Shown: positions 51,499 to 60,991, counted from the stretch's first letter. The stretch: DNA of 64,000 nt from Streptomyces sp. NBC_00234 (GCF_036195325.1 NZ_CP108101.1:2170001-2234000); one strand, 5' to 3'. The notes: generated from the sequence alone by a model not told the origin. Numbers and translations are program-made.

Positions 51499-52304
51499 GA
51501 CTTCTTGGCCTTAGCGGTGTGGGCCGCGACCCAAACGGCAACGGCGATCAGTGCGCCGAGCCCGGCGATCCAGCCGAACAGACCCTCACTGACCGGTCCG
51601 AGGCCGCCCAGCTTCAGCCCACCGGGGCTGGCGGAGTCGTCACCGTTCACGGTCTGGACGTACGCGATGATGTCCCGCTTCTGCTGCTCGGGCATCGTCG
51701 TGTCGGGGAAGGACGGCATGCTCTGCGGGCCGGTCTGCATGGCCTCGTAGATGTGCTTCGGGTCCACGTCTGCGAGGTTCGGGGCGTACTTGCCGTGCGT
51801 CAGCGCGCCGCCCTCACCGGTGAAGTTGTGGCACTGGGCGCAGTTGGTACGGAACAGGTCGCCACCCTTGGCGATGTCCGCGCCCTCGGGGCTGACCTGC
51901 TTGTCGGTCGGCGTGATCGGACCCGCGCCGAGCGACGCGACGTACGCCGCGAGCTGGTCGATCTCCGCCTGGGTGTAGATGGCCTTCTTCTTCGGCACCT
52001 GGGCGCCCGGCTGCTGTGCCGGCATACGGCCCGTAGCGACCTGGAAGTCGACGGCGGCGGAGCCCACGCCCACGAGGGACGGCCCGTCGGTGGTGCCCTG
52101 ACCGCCGGTTCCGTGGCAGCTGGCGCAGCCTACGGAGTAGAGCTTCTTGCCCTCGTCGATAGCGAGGGACTGGGCGGTTTCGTCTGCCTGCGCCTTACCC
52201 GCAGGCGCAAAAGCGGCGTACAGCCCCCCGGTAGCCGCCAGCGCGAGGAGTAGTACGACGACCGCCGCCAGCGGATGGCGTCGTCGTGCGGAGAGCTTTT
52301 TCAC
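51495..52304 (-). CDS. qcrC: cytochrome bc1 complex diheme cytochrome c subunit
   Basis: A protein of 269 residues. An N-terminal signal anchor (HPLAAVVVLLLALAATGGLYAAF) is followed by two haem c motifs, CASCH and CAQCH, and a C-terminal helix (GLFGWIAGLGALIAVAVWVAAH). The diheme type replaces soluble cytochrome c in Actinobacteria and links bc1 directly to aa3 oxidase. It overlaps qcrA by 4 bp and is 55 nt after ctaE. Confidence 0.97.
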   Translation of the reverse strand: MKKLSARRRHPLAAVVVLLLALAATGGLYAAFAPAGKAQADETAQSLAIDEGKKLYSVGCASCHGTGGQGTTDGPSLVGVGSAAVDFQVATGRMPAQQPGAQVPKKKAIYTQAEIDQLAAYVASLGAGPITPTDKQVSPEGADIAKGGDLFRTNCAQCHNFTGEGGALTHGKYAPNLADVDPKHIYEAMQTGPQSMPSFPDTTMPEQQKRDIIAYVQTVNGDDSASPGGLKLGGLGPVSEGLFGWIAGLGALIAVAVWVAAHTAKAKKS

Positions 52305-52359
52305 GGATTACCCCGGTGTCAGGATCTTCTGCGTCGATGGTGTGTGGGTGCGAGCCCGG

Positions 52360-52980
52360 TTACTTGATCATGTAGATCGTGGCAAAGAGGCCGATCCACA
52401 CGACATCGACGAAGTGCCAGTAGTAGGACACGACGATGGCGGCGGTGGCCTGTTCGTGGGTGAACCTCTTGGCTGCGTACGTCCTGCCGAGAACCAGCAG
52501 GAAGGCGATGAGACCGCCTGTCACATGCAGACCGTGGAAGCCGGTGGTCAGGTAGAACACCGAGCCGTACGGTCCGGACGAGAGGGAGAGCCCCGCGTCC
52601 TTGACCAGCTCGGTGTACTCCAGGACCTGGCCTCCGATGAAGATCGCACCCATCACGAACGTGATGATGAACCAGGTGCGGAGCTTCTTCACATCGCCCC
52701 GCTCCGCGGCGAAGACGCCGAGCTGGCAGGTGAGTGAGGAGAGCACCAGGATCGTGGTGTTCGTCGCCGAGAACGGGAAGTTCAGATGATGAGCCATCTC
52801 CTTCCAGTACTCGGGTCCCGTCACCGATCGCAGGGTGAAGTACATCGCGAAGAGGGCCGCGAAGAACATCAGCTCGGAACTCAACCAGATGATGGTTCCG
52901 ACGCTGGTGAGGTTCGGTCGATTGACCGACGGGTGCGCGTGCCCGGTTTCTACTGTCGTTGCTGTCGCCACGACCGACAT
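52360..52980 (-). CDS. ctaE: cytochrome c oxidase subunit III
   Basis: A protein of 206 residues with five transmembrane helices, as in short actinobacterial forms. Family parts are [58 protein letters not shown] and [24 protein letters not shown]. It supports aa3 oxidase assembly and proton uptake. First gene of ctaE-qcrCAB. A 21-bp inverted repeat covers its start codon (52971-52991). Confidence 0.96.
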   Translation of the reverse strand: MSVVATATTVETGHAHPSVNRPNLTSVGTIIWLSSELMFFAALFAMYFTLRSVTGPEYWKEMAHHLNFPFSATNTTILVLSSLTCQLGVFAAERGDVKKLRTWFIITFVMGAIFIGGQVLEYTELVKDAGLSLSSGPYGSVFYLTTGFHGLHVTGGLIAFLLVLGRTYAAKRFTHEQATAAIVVSYYWHFVDVVWIGLFATIYMIK

Positions 52981-52991
52981 TATGTCGGTCG
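52971..52991. promoter_or_regulatory. Inverted repeat over the ctaE start codon
   Basis: CGACCGACAT (52971-52980) and ATGTCGGTCG (52982-52991) are perfect 10-bp arms around a single T. The ctaE ATG is the inner end of one arm. If transcribed, the arms could form a hairpin that hides the start; as DNA it is a symmetric protein site at the promoter of the respiratory operon. Confidence 0.5.
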
Positions 52992-53167
52992 CTTATCCCG
53001 CCCTCACTCCCGGGGGTGCCGTTCGGTGTGTCAACCGCGTGTGTCCTCCCCGAACGGCCCAGCGAATCGCTGTCATTACCGGTGCTGACAGGCTGTCCGT
53101 CGGAGTACGATCCGCGCATCGGTTCATGCCCGGAGAGCCCCGAAGACGCAGATGTCACGGAGGAACA

Positions 53168-53569
53168 ATGCAGCCGACCGCCACGGTCCTGGTCTACAGC
53201 GACAACGCCAACACCCGCGAGCAGGTGAGGCTGGCAGCAGGTCGCAGGCCGGCGGCGGACGTGCCCCCGGTGGAGTTCGTCGAGTGCGCGACCCTGCCCG
53301 CCGTCCTGACCGCGCTGGACAACGGCGGCATCGACGTCTGTGTCCTGGACGGCGAAACCGCCCCTGCGGGCGGTATGGGTGTCTGCCGGCAGATCAAGGA
53401 CGAGGTCTTCCACTGCCCGCCCGTGCTGCTGCTGATCGGGCGCCCCCAGGACGCCTGGCTGGCCACCTGGAGCCGCGCGGACGGCGCGGTGACCCTTCCG
53501 GTCGAACCGGTCGAGTTCGCGGACGCCCTCGCCGCTCTGCTGCGGGGCAAGCTCTCCGTGGACGCCTGA
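53168..53569 (+). CDS. Receiver-like single-domain protein, unknown function
   Basis: A protein of 133 residues. The fold resembles a response regulator receiver (TVLVYSDNANTREQVRLAAG at the N-terminus and IDVCVLDGETAPAGGMGVCRQIKDE at the phosphoacceptor site, then PPVLLLIGRPQDAWLATWSRADGAVTLPVEPVEFADALAALL). The acidic pair after strand 1 is replaced by Ser-Asp and the conserved Lys by Leu-Pro, so phosphorylation is doubtful. There is no output domain. The ATG at 53168 has GGAGGAA; a -10 box TACGAT at 53106-53111 suggests its own promoter. It is divergent from ctaE in the respiratory block, which hints at a regulatory role there. Confidence 0.75.
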   Translation: MQPTATVLVYSDNANTREQVRLAAGRRPAADVPPVEFVECATLPAVLTALDNGGIDVCVLDGETAPAGGMGVCRQIKDEVFHCPPVLLLIGRPQDAWLATWSRADGAVTLPVEPVEFADALAALLRGKLSVDA

Positions 53570-53625
53570 GGGCTCCCGATCATCTGTTCGCGGTCCCGCT
53601 GAGGGGCAGCGCACTCCCGGCCGGG

Positions 53626-54885
53626 TCAGACGTGGGGGCGCAGGCGCGCCGCCTGGACGGTACTGCCCACCGCGCTGTCGGGCGTGCCGTTGTGCAGCGC
53701 GCTGCCCTGCTGCCACTTCTCCCAGGACAGGTTCCAGTCGCCGAAGCCGTTGTCGAACGGTGTCATCGTGTCGCCGATGCTTCCGACGACCTTGACGACG
53801 TCGCCCTGGCGCACGGTGTCGTAGAACCATTCGGCGTCACCCGTGCTCATGCCCGTGCAGCCGTGACTGACGTTGGCGTTGCCCTGGGAGCCGGTCGACC
53901 AGGGGGCCGCGTGCACGTACTCGCCGCTCCAGGTGACCCGGGTCGCGTAGTACACCGGCAGGTCGTACGACTCGGACGAACCCTCGGCGATGCCGATGCT
54001 CGTACCGCGCATGCGTACGTAGTACTCCTTGCCCAGCACGACCTTGACGCCGTTGCGGGTGGAGAAGCCGGGCTTGCCCGTGGTCACCGGAATGGTGTTG
54101 ATCACTTCTCCGTTGCGCTTCACCGTCATCGAGTGGTCCGAGGCGTCGGTGATGGCCTCGATCCGGTCCCCGGTGGTGAGCTTCAGGGGCTTCGCCGCGG
54201 CTCCGTAGAGGGAGTTGGTCACCTTGATGCCGGAGAGGTTGCTCCGGACGTCGATGGTGGCGTTGGCGGGCCAGTACTCCTGCGGGCGGTAGTGCAGGTT
54301 CTTGTCGTCGACCCAGTACCAGGAGCCGGCGGCGGCCGGTGTGGACCGGACCTTCAGCGCGCGCTCCACGGTGGCCCTGGCGGCCTTGTCCTTCACCGGA
54401 GCGCTGAGTTCCGCCGTCACGGGCTGTCCGACGCCGTAGGTGCCCGCCTGAGGGCCGAAGGAGACCTTCAGCAGCTTCTTGGGCGAGGACGTCTCGAAGG
54501 AGTGCGTACGGCTGCCGGGGGCGCCGTCCTCGTCCTCGGTGGAGACCTTGACGGTGTACCGGGCGCCGGCCGCCAGCGGGGCCGTGGAGTGCCAGCGCTT
54601 CCCGTCGGCGGCGAGCTCGCCGGCGAGATGGCGCCCTTCGGCGTCCACGGCCGTCACGTCGGTGATGCGGCCGTCGTCACCCTTGACGGTGACTTCGAGG
54701 GGCTTGTCCGGGTCGGCCTTCTCCTTGCCGGAGGGGCCGTTGAAGGACACCTGCCCGGCTGCGTCGTACGGCCTGGCGGACAACTGATGATCATCGGGCT
54801 CGCCACAGGCGGTCGCACCTGCAACCAGGGTCACGACCAGCAGAGTGCAGCTCACTACGGTGCGGATGCGCGGCGTGTGCTTCAT
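53626..54885 (-). CDS. L,D-transpeptidase lipoprotein (Ig-like + YkuD)
   Basis: A protein of 419 residues. The N-terminal signal ends in a lipobox AGATAC, so it is anchored in the membrane. Two Ig-like domains (about 45-150 and 150-255) precede the YkuD catalytic domain (about 265-400), with the active Cys in NVSHGCTGMS and the conserved His before it. It forms 3-3 cross-links in peptidoglycan, like mycobacterial LdtMt2. It lies between the two halves of the cytochrome oxidase genes, but has no known role in respiration. Confidence 0.93.
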   Translation of the reverse strand: MKHTPRIRTVVSCTLLVVTLVAGATACGEPDDHQLSARPYDAAGQVSFNGPSGKEKADPDKPLEVTVKGDDGRITDVTAVDAEGRHLAGELAADGKRWHSTAPLAAGARYTVKVSTEDEDGAPGSRTHSFETSSPKKLLKVSFGPQAGTYGVGQPVTAELSAPVKDKAARATVERALKVRSTPAAAGSWYWVDDKNLHYRPQEYWPANATIDVRSNLSGIKVTNSLYGAAAKPLKLTTGDRIEAITDASDHSMTVKRNGEVINTIPVTTGKPGFSTRNGVKVVLGKEYYVRMRGTSIGIAEGSSESYDLPVYYATRVTWSGEYVHAAPWSTGSQGNANVSHGCTGMSTGDAEWFYDTVRQGDVVKVVGSIGDTMTPFDNGFGDWNLSWEKWQQGSALHNGTPDSAVGSTVQAARLRPHV

Positions 54886-54942
54886 GAACTCAACGTAAGA
54901 AGATTCATCCGATCCAGCGCGTTCAATGACTGCAAACGAGCG

Positions 54943-54982
54943 AAAGGCCCGGCCGCTCCAGAGGGAGCGACCGGGCCTTTTA
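54943..54982. terminator. Terminator between the L,D-transpeptidase and ctaF genes
   Basis: AAAGGCCCGG at 54943 begins an inverted repeat with one mismatch (16-17 bp per arm, 5-nt loop) that ends in CCGGGCCTTTT. It lies 34 nt after the ctaF stop and can end the ctaC-ctaD-ctaF transcript. Confidence 0.8.
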
Positions 54983-55015
54983 CCAGGTGAAACGGGTCCT
55001 ACAGGTGGTGCCGTG

Positions 55016-55414
55016 TCACTGGGTGCGGTTCTCGCCGCGGTAGTACTCGAAGACCCAGCCGAAGAGACCGATCAGCAGGATCGGGGCCGAGAAGTAGAGC
55101 AGCCACCAGCCGAAGATGACGCCCATGAAGGCGAAGGCGCCACCGATGGCCAGCGAGAGCGGCTGCCAGCTGTGCGGGGAGAAGAACCCCACCTCGCCGG
55201 CCTCGTCCGCGACATCGGCTTCCTTGTTGTCCTGAGCCATCTCGTCGACCCGGTTGGCCGTGAAGGCCAAGTAGAAGCCGATCATGATGGACAGTCCGAA
55301 GGACAGGACCAGTGCGGTGGTACCGACCGGCTCCTTGGACCACACGCCGTACGTGATGGCCATGGCGAGGATGAAGACGCTCAGCCAGATGAACAGCTTG
55401 CCCTGGATCTTCAC
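55016..55414 (-). CDS. ctaF: cytochrome c oxidase subunit IV
   Basis: A protein of 132 residues with four hydrophobic helices ([62 protein letters not shown] and [14 protein letters not shown]). This is the actinobacterial subunit IV, corresponding to Rv2199c. It overlaps ctaD by 4 bp, and is the last gene of ctaC-ctaD-ctaF. Confidence 0.95.
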   Translation of the reverse strand: MKIQGKLFIWLSVFILAMAITYGVWSKEPVGTTALVLSFGLSIMIGFYLAFTANRVDEMAQDNKEADVADEAGEVGFFSPHSWQPLSLAIGGAFAFMGVIFGWWLLYFSAPILLIGLFGWVFEYYRGENRTQ

Positions 55415-57147
55415 TTGCCTGCCTCCTTGCCACCGGCGAGAGCCTTGTCGGCGTCGGAGTGGTGCTCAAGCTGCTCGAGCGCCGCGATCTCCGGGTGGTG
55501 CAGGTCGAACGCCGGGGATTCGGAACGGATCCGCGGCAGCGTGAGGAAGTTGTGCCGCGGCGGCGGGCAGGACGTGGCCCACTCCAGCGAACGGCCGTAA
55601 CCCCACGGGTCGTCGACCTCGACCTTCTTGCCGTACTTCGCGGTCTTCCACACGTTGTAGAAGAACGGGAGCATCGACAGGCCGAGCACGAACGAGGAGA
55701 TCGTCGAGATGGTGTTCAGAGCGGTGAAGCCGTCCGCCGCGAGGTAGTCCGCGTAGCGTCGCGGCATGCCCTCGGCGCCGAGCCAGTGCTGCACCAGGAA
55801 CGTGCCGTGGAAGCCCACGAACAGCGTCCAGAACGTCATCTTGCCGAGCCGCTCGTCCAGCATCTTGCCCGTGAACTTCGGCCACCAGAAGTGGAATCCG
55901 GAGAACATCGCGAAGACCACGGTGCCGAAGACGACGTAGTGGAAGTGCGCGACGACGAAGTACGAGTCGGAGACGTGGAAGTCCATCGGCGGCGAGGCCA
56001 GGATGACGCCGGTCAGACCACCGAAGGTGAAGGTGATCAGGAAGCCGATCGCCCAGAGCATCGGGGTCTCGAAGGACAAGGACCCCTTCCACATGGTCCC
56101 GATCCAGTTGAAGAACTTCACACCGGTCGGCACCGCGATGAGGAAGGTCATGAACGAGAAGAACGGCAACAGCACGCCGCCCGTCACGTACATGTGGTGC
56201 GCCCACACCGTCACGGAGAGACCCGCGATGGAGATGGTGGCGGCGATCAGACCGATGTAGCCGAACATCGGCTTGCGGCTGAAGACCGGGATGACCTCAG
56301 AAATGATTCCGAAGAATGGCAGGGCGATGATGTACACCTCTGGATGGCCGAAGAACCAGAAGAGGTGTTGCCAGAGCAATGCGCCGCCATTGGACGGGTC
56401 GAAGATATGCGCACCGAATTTACGGTCCACTTCGAGCGCGAAGAGCGCGGCTGCCAGAACAGGGAAGGCGAGCAGGACCAGCACACCGGTCAGCAGCACG
56501 TTCCAGGTGAAGATCGGCATGCGGAACATCGTCATGCCGGGCGCGCGCATGCAGATGATCGTGGTGATGAAGTTGACCGAACCGAGGATCGTGCCGAAGC
56601 CGGAGAAGGCCAGACCCATGATCCACATATCGGCGCCGACACCCGGCGAGCGGACGGCGTCCGACAGCGGGGAGTAGGCGAACCAGCCGAAGTCGGCCGC
56701 ACCCTGCGGGGTCAGGAAGCCCGCCACCGCGATGATCGAGCCGAAGAGGTACAGCCAGTACGCGAACATGTTCAGCCGCGGGAACGCCACGTCGGGCGCG
56801 CCGATCTGCAGCGGCATGATCCAGTTCGCGAATCCGGCGAACAGCGGCGTCGCGAACATCAGCAGCATGATCGTGCCGTGCATCGTGAACGCCTGGTTGA
56901 ACTGCTCGTTCGACATGATCTGCGTGCCCGGACGGGCCAGCTCGGCGCGCATGAAGAGCGCCATGAGTCCGCCGATGCAGAAGAACACGAACGACGTGAC
57001 CAGGTAGAGCGTGCCGATCGTCTTGTGGTCAGTGGTGGTCATCCACTTGACGACGACATTTCCCGGCTGCTTGCGCCGTACCGGCAGCTCGTCCTCGTAC
57101 GAGTCGTCTGCTGCCGCGGCACCCTGAGGTTCGTTGAGGATGCTCAC
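55411..57147 (-). CDS. ctaD: cytochrome c oxidase subunit I
   Basis: A protein of 578 residues with 12 transmembrane helices. It holds haem a and the haem a3-CuB centre. Ligands are visible in [16 protein letters not shown] (haem a His), [17 protein letters not shown] (CuB His linked to Tyr), [12 protein letters not shown] (CuB His pair) and [14 protein letters not shown] (haem His pair). The GTG at 57147 overlaps the ctaC stop by 4 bp (GTGA). The frame runs further upstream inside ctaC, but that part is not protein-like. Confidence 0.97.
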   Translation of the reverse strand: MSILNEPQGAAAADDSYEDELPVRRKQPGNVVVKWMTTTDHKTIGTLYLVTSFVFFCIGGLMALFMRAELARPGTQIMSNEQFNQAFTMHGTIMLLMFATPLFAGFANWIMPLQIGAPDVAFPRLNMFAYWLYLFGSIIAVAGFLTPQGAADFGWFAYSPLSDAVRSPGVGADMWIMGLAFSGFGTILGSVNFITTIICMRAPGMTMFRMPIFTWNVLLTGVLVLLAFPVLAAALFALEVDRKFGAHIFDPSNGGALLWQHLFWFFGHPEVYIIALPFFGIISEVIPVFSRKPMFGYIGLIAATISIAGLSVTVWAHHMYVTGGVLLPFFSFMTFLIAVPTGVKFFNWIGTMWKGSLSFETPMLWAIGFLITFTFGGLTGVILASPPMDFHVSDSYFVVAHFHYVVFGTVVFAMFSGFHFWWPKFTGKMLDERLGKMTFWTLFVGFHGTFLVQHWLGAEGMPRRYADYLAADGFTALNTISTISSFVLGLSMLPFFYNVWKTAKYGKKVEVDDPWGYGRSLEWATSCPPPRHNFLTLPRIRSESPAFDLHHPEIAALEQLEHHSDADKALAGGKEAGK

Positions 57148-58112
57148 AGTTTGTTCGTCTCCGCATTCCTGGCCGGGTCCGTCTGCTCGATGCCTGCCGG
57201 CACGTAGCCCGTCTGACCCTTCTCCGCCAGCTCCTTGAGGTGCTGCTGGTAACGCTCGGGGGAGACGACCTTGACGTTGAAGAGCATCCGGGAGTGGTCG
57301 ACGCCACAGAGTTCGGCGCACTTACCCATGAAGGTGCCCTCCCGGTTGGGAGTGACCTCGAACGCATTGGTGTGGCCCGGAATGACGTCCTGCTTCATGA
57401 GGAACGGCACCACCCAGAAGGAGTGGATGACGTCACGCGAAGTCAGGACGAAGCGGACCTTCTCGCCCTTCGGCAGCCACAGGGTCGGACCCGGGTTGCC
57501 GGTCTGCGGGTTACGGGTTCCGGGGACGCCCACGTCGTAGACGCCGCCGGCGCCCTCGGGGAAGTCCTCGCGGTACCGGTCGGGGATGGCGTCGAGCTCC
57601 TTGGGGAACTCGTTGCCGGCGGAGGGCTGGCCCTCCACCTTCTCGATGTAGTTGAAGCCCCAGCTCCACTGGTAGCCGACCACATTGATGGTGTGGGGCG
57701 GCTTGTCCTCGAGCGCCAGGAGCTTCGATTCATCGCGCGCGGTGAAGTAGAAGAGCACCGAGACGATGATGAGGGGAACCACTGTGTACAACGCCTCGAT
57801 GGGCATGTTGTACCTGGTCTGCGGAGGGACCTCCACCTTGGTGCGCGAACGCCGGTGGAAGATGACGCTCCAGAGGATCAACCCCCAGACAAGGACACCC
57901 GTGACGAGCGCTGCCGCCCACGAGCCTTGCCAGAGGGAGAGGATCCGAGGGGCCTCTTCCGTTACCGGTGTGGGCATACCGAGGCGGGGAAAATCTTCCC
58001 AGTTGTACGAACAACCGGAGGCCGTCGCCAGAACCAGGCCCGCAGTCAGCACCTGCGGCAGCTTCCGCCGCATCGGGCGCCGCGACGAGCGGTCGGAGCC
58101 GTTGGGACTCAC
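57144..58112 (-). CDS. ctaC: cytochrome c oxidase subunit II
   Basis: A protein of 322 residues. It is a lipoprotein by its lipobox ([11 protein letters not shown]), has two helices ([21 protein letters not shown] and [17 protein letters not shown]), and a C-terminal CuA domain with the ligands in [12 protein letters not shown]. It takes electrons from QcrC. The GTG at 58112 has GGAAGG 7 nt upstream; the frame continues to 58142 without support. A 270-nt region to the divergent desulfurase gene holds its promoter and an inverted repeat (58192-58220). Confidence 0.96.
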   Translation of the reverse strand: MSPNGSDRSSRRPMRRKLPQVLTAGLVLATASGCSYNWEDFPRLGMPTPVTEEAPRILSLWQGSWAAALVTGVLVWGLILWSVIFHRRSRTKVEVPPQTRYNMPIEALYTVVPLIIVSVLFYFTARDESKLLALEDKPPHTINVVGYQWSWGFNYIEKVEGQPSAGNEFPKELDAIPDRYREDFPEGAGGVYDVGVPGTRNPQTGNPGPTLWLPKGEKVRFVLTSRDVIHSFWVVPFLMKQDVIPGHTNAFEVTPNREGTFMGKCAELCGVDHSRMLFNVKVVSPERYQQHLKELAEKGQTGYVPAGIEQTDPARNAETNKL

Positions 58113-58191
58113 GTAGCGCCTTCCCGAGAGTCTCGCCCGCACGGTCGGCGCGCCCGTCTCTCTGGTCGGTCGCCGGCCCTGACGCGGGCAG

Positions 58192-58220
58192 GGGTTTGGA
58201 TGTTTATGCGGACCAAACCC
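58192..58220. promoter_or_regulatory. Inverted repeat upstream of ctaCDF
   Basis: GGGTTTGG (58192-58199) and CCAAACCC (58213-58220) are perfect 8-bp arms with a 13-nt AT-richer spacer, about 80 nt before ctaC. This is a suitable place for an operator controlling the oxidase operon. The regulator is unknown; the site does not resemble Rex or CsoR boxes. Confidence 0.45.
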
Positions 58221-58383
58221 TACTGGACGCTATTTGGGGTCGCGCGGGGAGGGTGCCCAACGCGCCGTCCGACTCCCCGAAGGGATGGAATCCGGGCCTC
58301 CGGGGGCCATCTGACGCTCTCTCTCCTGCCCGTGCGGGCATCCCCTTCCGGGATGCGGGCCGGGCGCGGGCTAGCGTGGCGCC

Positions 58384-59766
58384 GTGCCCTACTTCGACGC
58401 GGCCTCCTCCGCCCCTCTGCATCCCGTCGCCCGCCAGGCGCTGCTTGCCTCACTCGACGAGGGCTGGGCCGATCCGGCCCGGCTGTACCGCGAGGGGCGG
58501 CGGGCGCGGATGCTGCTGGACGCCGCCAGGGAGGCCGCCGCGGAGGCCGTCGGGTGCCGGCCCGACGAGCTCGTGTTCACCCCTTCGGGGACCCGGGCGG
58601 TGCACTCGGGGATTGCCGGGGCCCTTTCGGGGCGTCGGCGTGTCGGCCGCCACCTGGTCGTTTCCGCGGTCGAACACTCGTCGGTGCTCCATTCGGCCGC
58701 CGCCCACGAAGCGGCGGGCGGTTCGTTCTCCGAGGTGGGCGTCGACAGGTCCGGCGCGGTCTCCCCCGCCGCCTTCGCCGAGGCCCTGCGCGAGGACACC
58801 GCGCTGGCCTGCCTGCAGTCCGCCAACCACGAGGTCGGCACCGAGCAGCCGGTGGCCGAGGTCGCCGGGATCTGCGCCGGGGCGGGTGTGCCGCTGCTGG
58901 TGGACGCGGCCCAGTCGCTGGCCTGGGGGCCCGTGCCCGCCGGTTGGTCGCTGCTGGCCGCCAGCGCGCACAAGTGGGGCGGACCGGCCGGGGTGGGGCT
59001 GCTGGCCGTGCGCAAGGGTGTCCGGTTCGCCCCTCAAGGCCCCGCGGACGAACGGGAGTCGGGGCGGGCCGCCGGGTTCGAGAACCTGCCGGCGATCGTG
59101 GCGGCGGCGGCCTCCTTGCGGGCGGTGCGGGCCGAGTCGGCCGCGGAGTCCGTACGGCTGCGGGCCCTGGTGGACCGGATCCGGACACGGGTGCCGCAGT
59201 TGGTGGCCGATGTGGAGGTGGTCGGCGATCCGGTGCGGCGGCTGCCGCACCTGGTGACCTTCTCCTGTCTCTATGTCGACGGAGAGACAGTGCTCCAGGA
59301 GCTGGACCGTGCCGAATTCTCCGTATCGTCCGGTTCGTCGTGCACGAGCAGCACCCTGATGCCGAGCCATGTGCTCAAGGCGATGGGGGTGCTCTCGGAA
59401 GGGAACGTCCGGGTGTCGCTGCCCATGGGGACCACGGAGGCCGAGGTCGACCGTTTCCTGGAGGTGCTTCCCGGGGTCGTCACCGGCGTCCGGGAACGGC
59501 TGGGCGCCCCCGTGTCCGTGGCCCCCTCCCCCGCCCCGGCGGCCTCGCTCGTCGTCGACGCGCTCGGCAAGCGCTGCCCGATCCCGGTGATCGAGCTCGC
59601 AAAGGTGATCGGGGACGTACCCGTGGGCGGCACGGTGACGGTGCTCGCCGACGACGAGGCGGCACGCCTCGACATTCCCGCCTGGTGCGAGATGCGCGAG
59701 CAGGAGTACGCGGGTGAGGAGCCGGCGGACCGGGGCTCGGCCTACGTGGTCCGCCGGCTCCACTAG
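58384..59766 (+). CDS. Cysteine desulfurase fused to a TusA-like sulfurtransferase
   Basis: A protein of 460 residues. Residues 1-375 are a NifS/IscS-like desulfurase with the PLP Lys in LLAASAHKWGGPAGVGLLAVRKG, His and Asp in VEHSSVLHS and LLVDAAQSLAW, and catalytic Cys in SVSSGSSCTSSTLMPSHVL. Residues about 385-460 are a TusA/SirA domain with the Cys-Pro motif GKRCPIPVIELAK. The fusion would pass persulfide sulfur directly to the acceptor, for example for tRNA thiolation or molybdopterin. The GTG at 58384 lies 6 nt after -10 box TAGCGT (58372-58377), so the mRNA is likely leaderless. The stop codon is part of a palindromic repeat. Confidence 0.92.
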   Translation: MPYFDAASSAPLHPVARQALLASLDEGWADPARLYREGRRARMLLDAAREAAAEAVGCRPDELVFTPSGTRAVHSGIAGALSGRRRVGRHLVVSAVEHSSVLHSAAAHEAAGGSFSEVGVDRSGAVSPAAFAEALREDTALACLQSANHEVGTEQPVAEVAGICAGAGVPLLVDAAQSLAWGPVPAGWSLLAASAHKWGGPAGVGLLAVRKGVRFAPQGPADERESGRAAGFENLPAIVAAAASLRAVRAESAAESVRLRALVDRIRTRVPQLVADVEVVGDPVRRLPHLVTFSCLYVDGETVLQELDRAEFSVSSGSSCTSSTLMPSHVLKAMGVLSEGNVRVSLPMGTTEAEVDRFLEVLPGVVTGVRERLGAPVSVAPSPAPAASLVVDALGKRCPIPVIELAKVIGDVPVGGTVTVLADDEAARLDIPAWCEMREQEYAGEEPADRGSAYVVRRLH

Positions 59767-59836
59767 GGTCTTTCGTTTGGATCAGGCCGGATCCCGGACC
59801 CCGCGAGCCCGGCATGATCCAAACGAGAGGCCCTAG
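59763..59836. mobile_element. Short palindromic repeat, MITE-like
   Basis: The 28-nt ends (CTAGGG, then TCGTTTGGATCA, and the mirrored TGATCCAAACGA, then CCCTAG) are inverted repeats with three mismatches around an 18-nt centre. It resembles short palindromic elements scattered in Streptomyces genomes. It provides the TAG stop of the desulfurase gene and probably also acts as terminator between the convergent genes. Confidence 0.65.
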
Positions 59837-59857
59837 CCGGTACCGGCTGCGCCGTTA

Positions 59858-60832
59858 CTAGGAGAGGTGCGACTGGACCTCGCCGGCGGCCTCGTGGCCG
59901 TACGCCTTGGTGAAGCGGTCCATGAAGTGGGTGCGGCGCAGGGTGTACTCCTGCGTGCCGACCGTCTCGATGACGAGGGTGGCGAGCATGCAGCCGACCT
60001 GGGCGGCACGCTCCAGGCCGACGCCCCAGGCGAGACCGGAGAGGAAACCGGCGCGGAAGGCGTCGCCGACGCCGGTCGGGTCGGCCTTCTTCTCCTCGTC
60101 GGGGCAGCCGACCTCGATCGTCGCCTCGCCGACGCGCTCGATCCGGACGCCACGGGCGCCGAGCGTGGTGACCCGGTGGCCGACCTTGGCCAGGATCTCC
60201 TCGTCGGTCCAGCCCGTCTTGGACTCGATGAGCCCCTTCTCGTACTCGTTGGAGAAGAGGTACGTGGCGCCGTCGAGCAGGATGCGGATCTCCTCGCCGT
60301 CCATCCGTGCGATCTGCTGCGAGAAGTCCGCGGCGAAGGGGATGCCCCGGGTGCGGCACTCCTCGGTGTGGCGGAGCATCGCCTCGGGGTCGTCGGCGCC
60401 GATCGACACGAGGTCGAGGCCGCCCACGCGGTCGGCGACGTTCTTCAGCTCGATCAGCCGGGCCTCGCTCATCGCGCCCGTGTAGAAGGAGCCGATCTGG
60501 TTGTGGTCGGCGTCCGTCGTGCAGACGAAGCGGGCCGTGTGCAGGACTTCGGAGATCCGGACGGAGCCGGTGTCGACGCCGTGCCGGTCGAGCCAGGCGC
60601 GGTACTCGTCGAAGTCCGATCCGGCGGCGCCGACCAGGATCGGGCGGGTGCCGAGGAGCCCCATGCCGAAGGAGATGTTGGCGGCGACACCGCCCCGGCG
60701 CACATCGAGGTTGTCGACCAGGAAGGAGAGGGAGACCGTGTGCAGCTGGTCGGCGACCAGCTGGTCCGCGAAACGGCCGGGGAAGGTCATGAGGTGGTCG
60801 GTGGCGATGGAGCCGGTGACTGCAATACGCAC
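59858..60832 (-). CDS. PfkB-family sugar/adenosine kinase
   Basis: A protein of 324 residues of the ribokinase superfamily. The first signature is RRGGVAANISFGMGLLG, and the second DPTGVGDAFRAGFLSGLAWG with the catalytic Asp. The position matches mycobacterial Rv2202c (CbhK/AdoK), an adenosine kinase, so purine nucleoside phosphorylation is likely, but sugar substrates are not excluded. The GTG at 60832 has GGAG upstream. The convergent desulfurase gene ends 92 nt away. Confidence 0.88.
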   Translation of the reverse strand: MRIAVTGSIATDHLMTFPGRFADQLVADQLHTVSLSFLVDNLDVRRGGVAANISFGMGLLGTRPILVGAAGSDFDEYRAWLDRHGVDTGSVRISEVLHTARFVCTTDADHNQIGSFYTGAMSEARLIELKNVADRVGGLDLVSIGADDPEAMLRHTEECRTRGIPFAADFSQQIARMDGEEIRILLDGATYLFSNEYEKGLIESKTGWTDEEILAKVGHRVTTLGARGVRIERVGEATIEVGCPDEEKKADPTGVGDAFRAGFLSGLAWGVGLERAAQVGCMLATLVIETVGTQEYTLRRTHFMDRFTKAYGHEAAGEVQSHLS

Positions 60833-60991
60833 GGGGAGGCTGCTCCTGCGGGAAGCGGAGGAACGCGTGAGCGCGACCTCCGGGACGGCGTGACAGTTCA
60901 CGCTACCCGTTCGCCGCACCAGGCCCGAAAGGGGAAAACTACCCGATAGTAGGGCTTTCTACCTGAGCTCCGGGGTGCGTACGGTGCGGAT

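Noticed and set aside
57148..57321. Upstream extension of the ctaD reading frame
   Set aside because: It lies fully within ctaC; residues are not cytochrome oxidase-like, and the GTG at 57147 gives the normal N-terminus with a 4-bp overlap.
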